Source of the DNA: an uncultured Aquimarina sp. | GTDB lineage: Bacteria; Bacteroidota; Bacteroidia; Flavobacteriales; Flavobacteriaceae | Assembly: GCA_947500845.1 (NCBI GenBank) | Contig: CANMTP010000001.1 | Coordinates: 248,001-312,000 of the forward strand | Direction: 5' to 3' | DNA: 64,000 nt | Part shown: positions 32,255 through 42,478 of the stretch, piece after piece | Position numbering within the stretch: position 1 is the stretch's first letter | Layout: each line of letters opens with the position of its first letter | Notes under the pieces: generated by a model | The model's input: the letters and a program-made list of their open reading frames with translations, nothing else | Database searches by the model: none | Told to the model about the DNA's origin: nothing | Position numbers and translations under genes: made by a program

Positions 32255-34765
32255 ATGGCTAAAAAAAAGGTAAGTACAAAAAGGAAAACAACAAAAAAAC
32301 CTAAGACTCCATTAAAAGAACGATTAGCTTTATCAAGACAACAAAAAGTTGTTTTGGGAAGTTTTTTATTCTTTCTTGGGATAGGGTTGTTCTTTGCGTT
32401 TATTTCGTTTTTCTTTAATTGGAAAATAGATCAAAGCGAGGTATCGCAATTCTATAATAGAGCCTCCTCTCCAAAAAACTGGCTTAGTAAATTTGGCGCA
32501 GCAGTAAGTCACTTTTTTATATTTAAAGGGTTTGGAGTATCCTCCTTGATTCTTCCAGTGTTAACTTCGTTGACCGGAGTGTATCTGTTTTTTGATTTGA
32601 ACAAAAGAAAATTGGCAGGATTCTGGTTTTGGGGAACATTGGTGATGATCTGGATATCTGTTATCCTTGGTTTTATTAAAAAAGAAAGTGGACTATTGGC
32701 AGGAGTGGTTGGTTATGAAACCAATGATTTTCTGCAAGATTATATTGGATTCATTGGTACTGTATTAGTATTAGCTTTCTTTGCTATTGTATATATAGTA
32801 GTACGTCTACGATATACACCAGAGAAACTTACGGCTTCGTTAAAAAATACTCAACAAGTCATTACAAATGATTTTGAGTCGGCTATTACCACAACTGCAA
32901 CAAATAATAATGGTTCAACAGTATCTTCGGCAGCTACAGAGGATTCTGGTTCTAGTATCAAAGAAAAAATTGATGCCATTATTGCAAGATCTAAAGACAT
33001 TGGTAAAAAAGAAGAAGATAAAAAAGAGGTTGTAAAGAAAGAGATCTTTAAGAAAGAAACTACCGCAAATGAGATAACTTTAAACCCAACGATTAATGAT
33101 TTCTATGGTGATCCTAAAAATAGAGATGGCGAAGCGCCTGAGAAACTAATTATCAAATCTGAAGACAATCCGGAGGATATCGCAATGGAGGTCGAAACAG
33201 TTGCCGAAGAGGAAGTCGTTAAAAATGTAAGTGCAAAATTGGTAAAAGATTTTGGGGAGTTTGATCCAAAACTAGAGCTTGGTAATTATAAATTTCCTGC
33301 GATTAATCTTTTAAAAGATTATACCGCACACGCAGGAGGTATTACTATTGATCAAGGTGAATTAGAGGAAAATAAGAACCGTATTGTTGAAACCTTAAAA
33401 AACTATAAGATTGAGATTGCTCAAATTAAGGCAACAGTTGGTCCTACGGTAACATTATACGAGATTGTACCAGAAGCAGGAATACGAATTTCCAAAATAA
33501 AAAATCTTGAAGATGACATTGCATTATCTCTTGCAGCTTTAGGAATTCGTATTATTGCTCCTATACCAGGAAAAGGTACTATTGGTATAGAGGTCCCCAA
33601 TAAGAAATCAACAATTGTATCTATGCGCTCGGCAATTGCATCTTCAAAGTTTCAAAATGCAGAAATGGAACTACCTTTATCCCTTGGTAAAACTATTTCT
33701 AACGAAACTTTTGTAGTCGATTTGGCGAAAATGCCACACCTTCTAATGGCAGGTGCCACAGGACAGGGTAAATCAGTAGGATTGAATGCGATTTTAACAT
33801 CATTATTGTATAAAAAACATCCCGCTGAGGTGAAATTTGTTTTGGTTGATCCCAAAAAAGTAGAACTTACTTTATTTAATAAAATTGAACGTCATTATTT
33901 GGCGAAGTTACCAGATACAGAAGAGGCTATTATTACCGATAATACCAAGGTGATTAATACGCTTAATTCACTATGTATAGAGATGGATACTCGTTATGAT
34001 TTGCTGAAAAACGCAATGGTTCGTAATATTAAAGAGTATAATACAAAGTTTAAAGCGCGAAAATTAAATCCAGAAAACGGGCATAGATTTTTGCCTTACA
34101 TCGTTCTTGTAGTAGATGAATTTGCAGATCTTATCATGACTGCAGGTAAGGAGGTAGAGACTCCTATCGCTAGATTAGCACAATTAGCTCGAGCTATTGG
34201 GATACATTTAATTATTGCTACACAACGACCTTCGGTAAACGTGATTACAGGGATGATTAAAGCTAATTTTCCAGCAAGGATAGCATTTAGAGTTACTTCA
34301 AAGATTGATTCCCGAACCATTTTAGATACAGGAGGAGCAGATCAATTAATTGGTCGTGGAGACATGTTATTTACTCAAGGTAATGATATCATAAGAATAC
34401 AGTGTGCGTTTGTAGATACACCCGAAGTTGAAAGAATAACAGAGTATATTGGTAGTCAAAAAGCATATCCGGATGCTCATCTATTACCAGAATACGTGGG
34501 TGAAGAAAGTGGCACAAGTCTTGATATAGATAAAAGTGATAGAGATAAACTTTTTAACGAAGCTGCCGAAGTAATTGTAACAGCACAGCAAGGTTCTGCG
34601 TCTTTATTACAAAGAAAACTAAAATTGGGATATAATCGTGCAGGAAGATTAATTGATCAATTAGAGGCGGCAGGAGTTGTTGGACCATTTGAAGGTAGTA
34701 AAGCCAGACAGGTATTGGTTACCGATCTTGTTTCATTACAACAGTTGTTAGATAATGAAAAATAA
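32255..34765 (+). CDS. ftsK: DNA translocase FtsK
   Basis: 836 residues. The basic N-terminus is followed by four transmembrane segments (about 28-50, 88-107, 117-135, 160-183), an acidic/basic linker to about 335, and the motor domain. Walker A is AGATGQGKS (499-507) and Walker B VLVVDEFADL (from 617). The C-terminal winged helix (gamma) carries QGSASLLQRKLKLGYNRAGR and LIDQLEAAGVVGPFEGSKAR. It pumps chromosome ends through the septum and activates XerCD dimer resolution. It is followed by a LolA-like gene and an LptF/LptG gene, a conserved order in Flavobacteriia. Confidence 0.96.
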   Translation: MAKKKVSTKRKTTKKPKTPLKERLALSRQQKVVLGSFLFFLGIGLFFAFISFFFNWKIDQSEVSQFYNRASSPKNWLSKFGAAVSHFFIFKGFGVSSLILPVLTSLTGVYLFFDLNKRKLAGFWFWGTLVMIWISVILGFIKKESGLLAGVVGYETNDFLQDYIGFIGTVLVLAFFAIVYIVVRLRYTPEKLTASLKNTQQVITNDFESAITTTATNNNGSTVSSAATEDSGSSIKEKIDAIIARSKDIGKKEEDKKEVVKKEIFKKETTANEITLNPTINDFYGDPKNRDGEAPEKLIIKSEDNPEDIAMEVETVAEEEVVKNVSAKLVKDFGEFDPKLELGNYKFPAINLLKDYTAHAGGITIDQGELEENKNRIVETLKNYKIEIAQIKATVGPTVTLYEIVPEAGIRISKIKNLEDDIALSLAALGIRIIAPIPGKGTIGIEVPNKKSTIVSMRSAIASSKFQNAEMELPLSLGKTISNETFVVDLAKMPHLLMAGATGQGKSVGLNAILTSLLYKKHPAEVKFVLVDPKKVELTLFNKIERHYLAKLPDTEEAIITDNTKVINTLNSLCIEMDTRYDLLKNAMVRNIKEYNTKFKARKLNPENGHRFLPYIVLVVDEFADLIMTAGKEVETPIARLAQLARAIGIHLIIATQRPSVNVITGMIKANFPARIAFRVTSKIDSRTILDTGGADQLIGRGDMLFTQGNDIIRIQCAFVDTPEVERITEYIGSQKAYPDAHLLPEYVGEESGTSLDIDKSDRDKLFNEAAEVIVTAQQGSASLLQRKLKLGYNRAGRLIDQLEAAGVVGPFEGSKARQVLVTDLVSLQQLLDNEK

Positions 34766-34822
34766 TCTGATCTTTGTTAGAAGTTCGTAGAGAATTAAAA
34801 AATAAAAGAAGAATAAAATAAA

Positions 34823-35458
34823 ATGATAAAAAAAATAATATTTATACTATTTGTATTTGGTATTACTACTTTACAAGCTCAAAGTGTAAAAGAACTTCTT
34901 ACAGAAGTTTCCAAAAAGGTAAAGACCTATGATAACATAGTAATTGGATTTAAATACAGCCTTAATAACCCAACAGAAAATGTGTCTCAAGAAACAAGAG
35001 GAGATGTAACACTAAAGGGTAACAAGTATCTTTTAAATCTAATGGGTACAAAACAAATGTATGATGGAAAAAAGTTGCATGTTATTATTCCTGAAGATGA
35101 AGAGATTAATATATCATCTCAAAATGAAGAGGATGAAAATAGTGTTACTCCTTCAAAAATGCTGACTTTTTATGAAGATGGATATTCTTATAAAATGGAT
35201 ATAGTTCAGGACGTTAATGGAAGAAAAATTCAGTATGTAAAATTAACTCCTATAGATTCAAAAAGTGATATGAAAGAGATATTATTGGGGGTTGATAAAC
35301 AAACAATGCATATTTATAAAATGATTCAGAAGCAAAACAATGGCACTAATGTTACCATAACAGTTAATAGTTTTAAAACGAATCAACCATTATCTGAAAC
35401 ATTATTTGTGTTCGATGAATCGAAATATGAGAATTACTATATTAATCGATTAGATTAA
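34823..35458 (+). CDS. LolA-like outer-membrane lipoprotein carrier
   Basis: 211 residues. Signal peptide (IIFILFVFGITTLQAQ) and a LolA-type half barrel: NVSQETRGDVTLKGNKYLLN, MYDGKKLHVIIPEDEEINIS and PSKMLTFYEDGYSYKMD, with LGVDKQTMHIYKM near the end. It probably carries lipoproteins or other lipids across the periplasm. The position between ftsK and the LptF/LptG permease supports an envelope role. Similarity to LolA is in the pattern, not in long identical stretches. Confidence 0.8.
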   Translation: MIKKIIFILFVFGITTLQAQSVKELLTEVSKKVKTYDNIVIGFKYSLNNPTENVSQETRGDVTLKGNKYLLNLMGTKQMYDGKKLHVIIPEDEEINISSQNEEDENSVTPSKMLTFYEDGYSYKMDIVQDVNGRKIQYVKLTPIDSKSDMKEILLGVDKQTMHIYKMIQKQNNGTNVTITVNSFKTNQPLSETLFVFDESKYENYYINRLD

Positions 35459-35507
35459 TTAAATTCTTTTGAGAGCATAATATAAAAATTGTGATACATA
35501 AAATTTT

Positions 35508-35548
35508 AAAGAACGGGCGTATAATATTGCGCACGTTCTTTAATTTTT
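35508..35548 (+). terminator. Terminator after the LolA-like gene
   Basis: AAAGAACGGGCG and CGCACGTTCTTT pair with one mismatch around ATAATATTG-type loop sequence, followed by a T-rich tail. Confidence 0.7.
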
Positions 35549-35591
35549 GGATTACTTTTATCATAAAGGTGATTTTTCAAAAATAAAATAA

Positions 35592-37028
35592 GTGAAGATT
35601 CTTGATAGATATATTTTAACAACTTTTTTAAAGACCTTTTTTCCACTCTTTATCATAATCATGTTTATTCTTTTATTACAAACCATTTGGTTGTTTATAT
35701 CAGAATTAGCAGGAAAAGATCTAGATTTTTCGGTAATTATAAAGTTTTTGACATTTGCTACACCAAGGTTGATTCCTATGGTTCTTCCTCTTACCGTTTT
35801 ACTTACTTCAATTATGATTTTTGGAAGTTTTGCTGAAAACTATGAGTTTGCGGCTATGAAATCTTCTGGAATATCATTACAAAGAGCAATGCGAACACTT
35901 TCGGTTTTTATCTTCTTTGTAGGAATAGGTGCTTTTTTCTTTTCTAATACAGTAATACCTGCTTCAGAAAAAAAGTTTATTAACCTTCGCAAGAATATAG
36001 TTAAAGTAAAACCAGCAATGGTCATTACTCCAAATCAGTTTAATGATTTGGGGGATATAAACATTAAAGTGTCTGAGAAATATGGTGACAACGATCAATT
36101 TTTAAAAGACGTGATCATACATAAAAGAGCAGCCAGACCTGGTAATTTTACAGTTATAAAAGCTATTGACGGAGAATTACAGGGGAGTGTCAATTCAGAT
36201 CTTATTACTTTGATATTAAATGAAGGTAATTATTATGACGAAATTCAACAAAGATCACCACAACGAAGAAATAAACTTCCCTTCGCCAAAACTCATTTTA
36301 AGAAATATATCTTAAATATCGATTTGTCTTCTTTGGGAAGTGTAGATATGGATGCTCAGCAATATAGCAAGGGGTATAACATGTTAAACGTTAATGGGTT
36401 AAAAAATGAAATTGATACGTTATCGATGCAAGTGAATGAAGAAATAAAAACGCTTGGCGTAGAAATAGATAGGAGAATAGGATTTGAAGGACTAAACAAG
36501 AATATGAAAATTGATAGTATTCAGGACATCAGAAAAGATACATTGGATATTATGGATCATTTTGATGCTAAAAAGAAAATCCAGATTTATGTAAGTGCTA
36601 TTTCAAATACTGAAGGTGTTGTAAGAAAAATAAACACATTAAACGAAAGAAATGTAAGGACAAAAAGAGCATTAAACAAGTACGAAATGTCATTGCATAA
36701 TAAATATGCCCTAGGGATTGCATGTATAATTCTTTTCTTTGTAGGTGCACCTCTAGGAGCCATAATTAGAAAAGGAGGGATGGGATTGCCAATAGTTATA
36801 GGTGTTGTTTTGTTTTTAACTTATCATTTTATTGGTATTTTTGCTAAAAACAGTGCAGAAGAAGGAGGAATTCCTCCATTTCTAGGATCTTGGCTCTCAA
36901 CATTCGTTATATTTCCATTGAGTATTTATCTTACGTTAAGAGCAACTGCAGATCGAGGAATCTTTAGTTTTGATAATTTTGTTCAGCCCATACGAGATTT
37001 CTTTGCAAAACGCTCCTCTAAAATCTAA
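35592..37028 (+). CDS. LptF/LptG family permease (YjgP/YjgQ)
   Basis: 478 residues starting with GTG (35592) at [20 protein letters not shown], the conserved N-terminus of the family; no ATG is available nearby. Three N-terminal transmembrane segments (to about 120), a large periplasmic beta-jellyroll domain (about 130-370), and three C-terminal segments ([21 protein letters not shown] onward). It is the membrane part of the LptB2FG ABC transporter that moves lipopolysaccharide to the LptC-A-D bridge. LptF and LptG cannot be told apart reliably here. Confidence 0.88.
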   Translation: MKILDRYILTTFLKTFFPLFIIIMFILLLQTIWLFISELAGKDLDFSVIIKFLTFATPRLIPMVLPLTVLLTSIMIFGSFAENYEFAAMKSSGISLQRAMRTLSVFIFFVGIGAFFFSNTVIPASEKKFINLRKNIVKVKPAMVITPNQFNDLGDINIKVSEKYGDNDQFLKDVIIHKRAARPGNFTVIKAIDGELQGSVNSDLITLILNEGNYYDEIQQRSPQRRNKLPFAKTHFKKYILNIDLSSLGSVDMDAQQYSKGYNMLNVNGLKNEIDTLSMQVNEEIKTLGVEIDRRIGFEGLNKNMKIDSIQDIRKDTLDIMDHFDAKKKIQIYVSAISNTEGVVRKINTLNERNVRTKRALNKYEMSLHNKYALGIACIILFFVGAPLGAIIRKGGMGLPIVIGVVLFLTYHFIGIFAKNSAEEGGIPPFLGSWLSTFVIFPLSIYLTLRATADRGIFSFDNFVQPIRDFFAKRSSKI

Positions 37029-37048
37029 AAATTCGATTTCTTTTTGAA

Positions 37049-37056
37049 TATCTTTG
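37049..37056 (+). promoter_or_regulatory. -7 box of the ribB gene
   Basis: TATCTTTG, 26 bp before the ATG at 37082, match to TAnnTTTG. Confidence 0.55.
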
Positions 37057-37081
37057 CAAGCAACAATTTAAGAGTACTATT

Positions 37082-38233
37082 ATGTCGCAGATTACCGAAA
37101 CCAAAAAGAAATTTAAGTTGAATACCATAGAAGAAGCTATAGAAGATATTCGACAAGGAAAGGTAATTATCGTTGTTGATGATGAAGACCGGGAAAATGA
37201 AGGAGATTTTATTGCTGCTGCAGAAAAAGTGACTCCCGAAATGATCAATTTCATGGCCAAGCACGGTAGAGGCCTCATTTGTGCGCCTCTTACTGAAGAT
37301 CGTTGTGATGAATTGAGTCTTGAAATGATGGTTCAGAATAATACTGTGCTACACGAAACACAGTTTACAGTTTCTGTAGATTTGATAGGTAGTGGTTGTA
37401 CCACAGGTATTTCTGTGCATGATCGTGCAAAAACTATCAAAGCTTTGGTAGATGAAAATACAAAGCCTCATAATTTGGGACGACCAGGGCATATTTTTCC
37501 TTTAAAAGCAAAAAATGGTGGAGTTTTACGACGAACGGGTCATACTGAGGCAGCTGTAGATTTAGCAAGATTGGCAGGATTACAACCTGCGGGAATTTTG
37601 GTAGAAATTTTAAATGAGGATGGGACCATGGCGCGCCTACCGCAATTAGTAGAAGTTGCCAAAAAATTTGACCTTAAATTGATATCAATAGAGGATTTAG
37701 TAGCATATCGTATGCAGCACGATTCTTTAATTGAGAAAAAAGAAGACTTTGACATTGCCACACGATTTGGAAATTATAGATTAAGGGCATACAAACAAAC
37801 TACCAACAATCAAATTCATATTGCTTTAACACTTGGTACCTGGAGTAAAGATGAACCTGTACTTACCCGGGTAAATTCTACATTATTTAACAATGATATT
37901 TTAGGAACACTCACTAATAATGCTGATAAGCGATTAGATGCTATGTTTCAGCGCATTAATACTGAAGGTAAAGGAGCTATTATTTTTATTAATCAAGAAA
38001 GTACATCGTTTAATCTTCTTAATCGTTTAAAGGCATTAAAGGAAATTCAGAACGGAAAAGACGTAGTAAAAGCTCCAAAAATTGATATGGATACCAAAGA
38101 TTTTGGAATTGGCGCGCAAATACTTCACGATATTAGTGTTCATAAACTGCGCTTAGTATCCAATACAGTTCAACAGAAGCGTGTCGGGATGATAGGGTAT
38201 GGGTTAGAGATTGTAGAGTATGTAGAGTACTAA
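37082..38233 (+). CDS. ribB: RibBA-type protein: DHBP synthase with degenerate GTP cyclohydrolase II domain
   Basis: 383 residues. The N-terminal domain (to about 205) is a complete 3,4-dihydroxy-2-butanone 4-phosphate synthase: [10 protein letters not shown] (33-42), [37 protein letters not shown] and [16 protein letters not shown]. It makes the four-carbon unit of riboflavin from ribulose 5-phosphate. The C-terminal part aligns with GTP cyclohydrolase II by position but contains no cysteine, so the zinc triad is gone, and the RCDCG block is absent. It is therefore probably RibB activity only, with the tail serving structure or regulation. A separate RibA would be needed elsewhere. Confidence 0.88.
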   Translation: MSQITETKKKFKLNTIEEAIEDIRQGKVIIVVDDEDRENEGDFIAAAEKVTPEMINFMAKHGRGLICAPLTEDRCDELSLEMMVQNNTVLHETQFTVSVDLIGSGCTTGISVHDRAKTIKALVDENTKPHNLGRPGHIFPLKAKNGGVLRRTGHTEAAVDLARLAGLQPAGILVEILNEDGTMARLPQLVEVAKKFDLKLISIEDLVAYRMQHDSLIEKKEDFDIATRFGNYRLRAYKQTTNNQIHIALTLGTWSKDEPVLTRVNSTLFNNDILGTLTNNADKRLDAMFQRINTEGKGAIIFINQESTSFNLLNRLKALKEIQNGKDVVKAPKIDMDTKDFGIGAQILHDISVHKLRLVSNTVQQKRVGMIGYGLEIVEYVEY

Positions 38234-38253
38234 ATATGTAATGTTTTTATACG

Positions 38254-39444
38254 CTATAAGACACTTTTTATAGCTTCTACCATTTTAGATGCTCTTTTGT
38301 TTACCTCTTCTTCTGTCCAACTTAATTTTATTAGACAAGAAATTGTTCTACCCATCCAGGCATCACTAGCTTCAAAGGATCTATTATTCTTTTTTAATCC
38401 GTTTTGGACTTCTTCAGAAAGTCTGCCCAGGGATTTTTGTTCTAATAGATGCTCCCATTTTTTATAATAATGCCAGTTATTATCAAACCAATAAAAACAT
38501 GCATCAACTCCATGAGCGCCCAAAGCTTTATGAGCATTTCTTGCAAGATTTTCATTCGGTAAAAATAAGTTTAGAAAGGCATAACTTTCAACTCCGGTCT
38601 CAGGCACTCTTCTGAAAGTAACTTCTGGAATTGCTTCTAAGGCATTACGAAGTATTGAGTAATTCTTTTCTTGAGTAGCCAGTGTAGTATCTAATTTTCT
38701 TAATTGCGCAATACCAACGGCAGCATTTAATTCTGATAATCGGTAGTTATATCCCAAAAAAGGATGTGTTTCTGCACCGCGGTCATTACCAACATGATCA
38801 TGACCATGATCTTGATATTTATGAGCTCTATCGGCAAATTTTTTAGAATTAGTGATAATTCCACCACCCTCGCCACAAGTAATTGTTTTTACATAATCAA
38901 AAGAAAAACAACCTAAATCACCATAACTTCCCAGAGGTTTATTGTCATAAGTTCCGCCTATGGCCTGGCATGCATCTTCTAATAAAATAAGATTGTGCTG
39001 ATCACAAATAGCTTTTAAAGCGCTAAGATCTGCCATTGATCCGCACATATGTACAGGCATTATTGCTTTAGTTTTAGGTGTGATAGCGGTTTCTACAGCT
39101 TTAGGGTCAAGAGTTAGAGTATCATCAATATCACACAACACCGGAACTGCACCAACAGAGAGTATGGCTTCAAAACTAGCAACAAAGGTAAATGTTGGCA
39201 TAATGACTTCATCACCCGAACCAATTTCGGCAGATGCTAACGCTACGGTTAAAGCTGCTGTACCACTAGAGACTACCTGAGCGTATTTGGTTTGCATTCT
39301 TTTTGCAAGATCTTTTTCAAGTTCTAATGCTTTATGATGACCATTTCTCATGGGATCAAACCCGTATCTCATCAAAACTCCATTATCCAAAACATCTTGA
39401 ACTTCTTTCTTTTCCTCAGCACCAAATAACTCAAATCCTGGCAT
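38254..39444 (-). CDS. DegT/DnrJ/EryC1/StrS aminotransferase family protein
   Basis: 396 residues, complete. VSSGTAALTVALASAEIGSG opens the PLP domain, MPTFTFVASFEAILSVGAVP follows, LLEDACQAIGGTY holds the PLP-ring Asp and DYVKTITCGEGGGIIT the catalytic Lys. The C-terminal part has YNYRLSELNAAVG. Members transfer an amino group to keto sugars for surface glycans. No sugar nucleotide genes lie next to it, so the substrate is open. Convergent with the ribB gene. Confidence 0.88.
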   Translation of the reverse strand: MPGFELFGAEEKKEVQDVLDNGVLMRYGFDPMRNGHHKALELEKDLAKRMQTKYAQVVSSGTAALTVALASAEIGSGDEVIMPTFTFVASFEAILSVGAVPVLCDIDDTLTLDPKAVETAITPKTKAIMPVHMCGSMADLSALKAICDQHNLILLEDACQAIGGTYDNKPLGSYGDLGCFSFDYVKTITCGEGGGIITNSKKFADRAHKYQDHGHDHVGNDRGAETHPFLGYNYRLSELNAAVGIAQLRKLDTTLATQEKNYSILRNALEAIPEVTFRRVPETGVESYAFLNLFLPNENLARNAHKALGAHGVDACFYWFDNNWHYYKKWEHLLEQKSLGRLSEEVQNGLKKNNRSFEASDAWMGRTISCLIKLSWTEEEVNKRASKMVEAIKSVL

Positions 39445-39580
39445 AGTAATATCGTATTAAATTCTGTTTCCCGCAAAAATACCGAAAAGAGTTTTGATTT
39501 TACAGTCGATCTTTTATATTTTTTTAGATAATATAGGTCTGGTACTATAATAGTATGGTAATACTAGGATAGCTTTGTTT

Positions 39581-40210
39581 TTACATGGTGATCACTGTAT
39601 CTGTGATGTCTTTTCTTACCTTTTTCAAGTCAGAAAATATATCATCCTGGGCTCTATAACCTACAGGTAAAACCAATACAGATGAGAGACCTAAATCTGC
39701 AAGTTTTAGTAATTCATCATATTTTTCGGGTACAAACCCTTCCATAGGACAGGCATCGATTTGTTCAATGGCGCATACCGTTAATAAGTTACCCATTGCT
39801 AAGTATGCTTGTTTCGCGGCCCATATCGATATTTCTTCCGAAGGTTTATTTTTAAAGGAATCTACTAATTGTTCTTTAAAGGGATTTAGTATCTCATCTG
39901 GAGTATTTCTGGTGGTTTTTACATTATCAAAATATTTGGCAATGTATTCTTCTCCCACTACATTTTCAATGCAAAAAATCAAAACATGTGATGCATCTGC
40001 TACCTGCTGCTGATTCCAGGAATGTTGAGTAAGCTTTTTTTGAAGCTTTTTATCTCTTATAACTACAAGCTTTAAAGGTTGTAAACCATAAGAAGTGGCA
40101 GTAAGATTAAAAGCCTCAGTAAGGGTATCTATTTTTTCTTGTGGAAGAATTTTGTTATTGTCGAATTTTTTTGTGGCATATCGCCAGCGCAAACTTTCTA
40201 GAATATTCAT
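39581..40210 (-). CDS. NAD(P)H-dependent nitroreductase family protein
   Basis: 209 residues, a typical FMN oxidoreductase of the NfsB-like family: SLRWRYATKKFDNNKILPQE at the start binds FMN phosphate, and ATSYGLQPLKLVVIRDKK and AKQAYLAMGNLLTVCAIEQI are conserved. It reduces nitro compounds or quinones in the cytosol; the natural substrate is unknown. Its promoter (40234-40241, minus) is back to back with that of the thioesterase gene. Confidence 0.87.
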   Translation of the reverse strand: MNILESLRWRYATKKFDNNKILPQEKIDTLTEAFNLTATSYGLQPLKLVVIRDKKLQKKLTQHSWNQQQVADASHVLIFCIENVVGEEYIAKYFDNVKTTRNTPDEILNPFKEQLVDSFKNKPSEEISIWAAKQAYLAMGNLLTVCAIEQIDACPMEGFVPEKYDELLKLADLGLSSVLVLPVGYRAQDDIFSDLKKVRKDITDTVITM

Positions 40211-40233
40211 TTGAAGTTTTTTTTAATACGCTA

Positions 40234-40241
40234 CAAAGATA
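40234..40241 (-). promoter_or_regulatory. -7 box of the nitroreductase gene
   Basis: Reads TATCTTTG on the minus strand, 24 bp before the start codon. Confidence 0.55.
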
Positions 40242-40254
40242 ATATGATAAGATT

Positions 40255-40262
40255 TACCTTTG
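40255..40262 (+). promoter_or_regulatory. -7 box of the thioesterase gene
   Basis: TACCTTTG, 38 bp before the ATG at 40301; divergent from the nitroreductase promoter. Confidence 0.55.
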
Positions 40263-40300
40263 ATATATAAAATTATAAGAAAAAACTATATCACAATTGC

Positions 40301-40699
40301 ATGAATACTATAGATGAATTAATCAAAAAGTCTGAAACAAGAATTTTTAAAGCGGTATTCCCAAATACAACAAATCATTATGAAACTTTGTTTGGGGGTA
40401 CAGCATTACAACTTATGGACGAAGTTTCTTTTATTTGTGCTACTCGATTTAGTAGAAAAAAAGTAGTAACTATTTCTACAGATAAAATTGATTTTGAAAA
40501 ACCAATACCTGAAGGAACTATCATAGAGCTTGTAGCAAAAGTAACCAAAGTTGGAAGAACTAGCTGTTTGGTAAAAGTTGATATTTATAAAGAAGATATG
40601 TATAGTTATGATCGAGAACTAGCAGTTTCTGGTCATTTTAAGTTTGTGGCCATAGATAATAATAAAAACTCCATACCAATTATTGATGAAAAAAAATAA
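40301..40699 (+). CDS. Acyl-CoA thioesterase (hotdog fold)
   Basis: 132 residues, one hotdog domain. FPNTTNHYETLFGGTALQLM followed by DEVSFICATRFSRKKVVT is the YciA/BACH-type active-site helix with the catalytic Asp of MDE. DKIDFEKPIPEGTIIELVAK and KVTKVGRTSCLVKVDIY complete the fold. It hydrolyses acyl-CoA to free acid and CoA in the cytosol. Single gene, own promoter. Confidence 0.9.
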   Translation: MNTIDELIKKSETRIFKAVFPNTTNHYETLFGGTALQLMDEVSFICATRFSRKKVVTISTDKIDFEKPIPEGTIIELVAKVTKVGRTSCLVKVDIYKEDMYSYDRELAVSGHFKFVAIDNNKNSIPIIDEKK

Positions 40700-40734
40700 G
40701 AAATATGGGTGTAAGGGTTTTGGAGCATATATTC

Positions 40735-42240
40735 CTATGCTCTTTTAAGTAGCTCGTTTTCGTTTTGCACTAATTGTTTAATTTTTATTTTGAAGGCTGC
40801 AAAAAACAAAGTCATAAATGGACTTAACCAGTTAAATATGGCAAAAAAGAAATAATCTACTACAGGTACACCAAGTACTCCACTTTGATACGCCCCACAA
40901 GTATTCCACGGAACCAAAACCGAAGTTACGGTACCAGAATCTTCCAGGGTACGACTTAGGTTTTCAGGAGCGAGGCCTTTATCTTTGAAAGCTTTAGCAT
41001 ACATTCTCCCCGGAACAACAATAGCAAGGTATTGGTCAGAGGCTGTAACATTTAAGGCCAGACAGCTAACTACCGTGCTTGCAAACAGACCAAAAACTGA
41101 ATCAAATAGGTTAAGAAGTGCTTTACTGATTCTTGCCAAAGCTCCTATAGCATCCATCACGCCACCAAAAACCATAGCACATACGATAAGCCAAATAGTG
41201 CCTAACATTCCAGACATTCCACCTGCAGAGAATAAATCGTTAAGTTGCTCATTTGTTGTTTCTACAGTCGTATCTACAGTCATCGCCTTCATTACACCCA
41301 TATAGGCAGAATTAAAAGTAAGTTCGTTACTTCCGGCAATCTTCATTACAATATCAGGTTGCGCAATAATAGCGGCTATGGCACCAAGTAATGTTCCTGC
41401 CAATAATGCAATTAGTGGAGGCGTTTTTTTGATGATTAATCCAATAACTAGTAGTGGAACAATAAATAACCAAGGTGAAATATTAAATGCACCTTTTATA
41501 GCTTGTAGTTGTTCTGTTATTTGTGGAGTACCAGACGTATCAATGGCAAAACCAATAATGATAAAAACAATTAAGGTTATTACTATGGTTGGTACCGTAG
41601 TGTAGGTCATATACTTTATGTGAGAAAATAATTCTCCGCCCGCCATAGCGGGTGCTAAATTGGTAGTATCTGATAGCGGAGACAATTTATCACCAAAATA
41701 TGCCCCTGAAATTACTGCTCCTGCTGTCATTCCGAGTGAAATGCCCAGGGTATCACCAATTCCGATTAAAGCAATTCCCACTGTTGCAGAGGTGGTCCAC
41801 GAACTACCTGTTGCTATCGAAATTATAGCACAAATAATAACACAGGCGGCTAAGAAAATGGTTGGATTTAGAATTTGCAACCCATAATAGATCATTGTGG
41901 GTATGATCCCACTGATCAACCAGGTACCCGCCAGGGAGCCTACCATTAACAAAATAAGCAAAGCCCCGGTAGTAGACCTTACATTTCTTGCTACTTCTTC
42001 CATCATTTGTTTGTAGGAGACTTTATTGAAGAAACCTACAATAGCCGCAACTGCTGCACCAAGTAGTAGTATAAATTGGTTACTACCACTTAGGGCATCA
42101 TCACCAAATAGGTACACATTATAAAACAACATTCCTACTAAAATAATTACCGGCAGTAATGCCTCCCAAATGTTCAATTCTTTATTCTCGATAATATCTT
42201 CGTTTTGGGGATTTGTAGGAGTAATGTTTTGACTTTCCAT
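40735..42240 (-). CDS. nhaC: Na+/H+ antiporter NhaC family
   Basis: 501 residues with about 12 transmembrane segments. ATGSSWTTSATVGIALIGIG, GAYFGDKLSPLSDTTNLAPA and the late segment LVPWNTCGAYQSGVLGVP are diagnostic of NhaC. It exchanges sodium for protons across the inner membrane, suited to a marine life style. Single gene. A gene-free 420-bp stretch lies upstream and holds the sRNA candidate on the other strand. Confidence 0.92.
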   Translation of the reverse strand: MESQNITPTNPQNEDIIENKELNIWEALLPVIILVGMLFYNVYLFGDDALSGSNQFILLLGAAVAAIVGFFNKVSYKQMMEEVARNVRSTTGALLILLMVGSLAGTWLISGIIPTMIYYGLQILNPTIFLAACVIICAIISIATGSSWTTSATVGIALIGIGDTLGISLGMTAGAVISGAYFGDKLSPLSDTTNLAPAMAGGELFSHIKYMTYTTVPTIVITLIVFIIIGFAIDTSGTPQITEQLQAIKGAFNISPWLFIVPLLVIGLIIKKTPPLIALLAGTLLGAIAAIIAQPDIVMKIAGSNELTFNSAYMGVMKAMTVDTTVETTNEQLNDLFSAGGMSGMLGTIWLIVCAMVFGGVMDAIGALARISKALLNLFDSVFGLFASTVVSCLALNVTASDQYLAIVVPGRMYAKAFKDKGLAPENLSRTLEDSGTVTSVLVPWNTCGAYQSGVLGVPVVDYFFFAIFNWLSPFMTLFFAAFKIKIKQLVQNENELLKRA

Positions 42241-42464
42241 GTGTCGTATTCAAAATTTTATGGATGTAATGTTACGATATTAATAAAATTTATGCAACGT
42301 CTGGATCGAGTTTAATTTTTTCAATGTAGATCAAAGTATGGAGTTATAAAGGGATGATGTACTCGTTTTAATAAATATATGCATTTTATCGAATTTATTT
42401 GCTTTTTGTCGATATAAGTAGTATTATTGTCCTATAGTTTTATTTAAAACATAGAAAGTTAACC

Positions 42465-42472
42465 TACTTTTG
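42465..42472 (+). promoter_or_regulatory. -7 box upstream of the C-rich hairpins
   Basis: TACTTTTG, full match to TAnnTTTG. Start of transcription would be expected near 42479, with no coding frame before the terminator at 42582. Confidence 0.5.
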
Positions 42473-42478
42473 AAGTGT

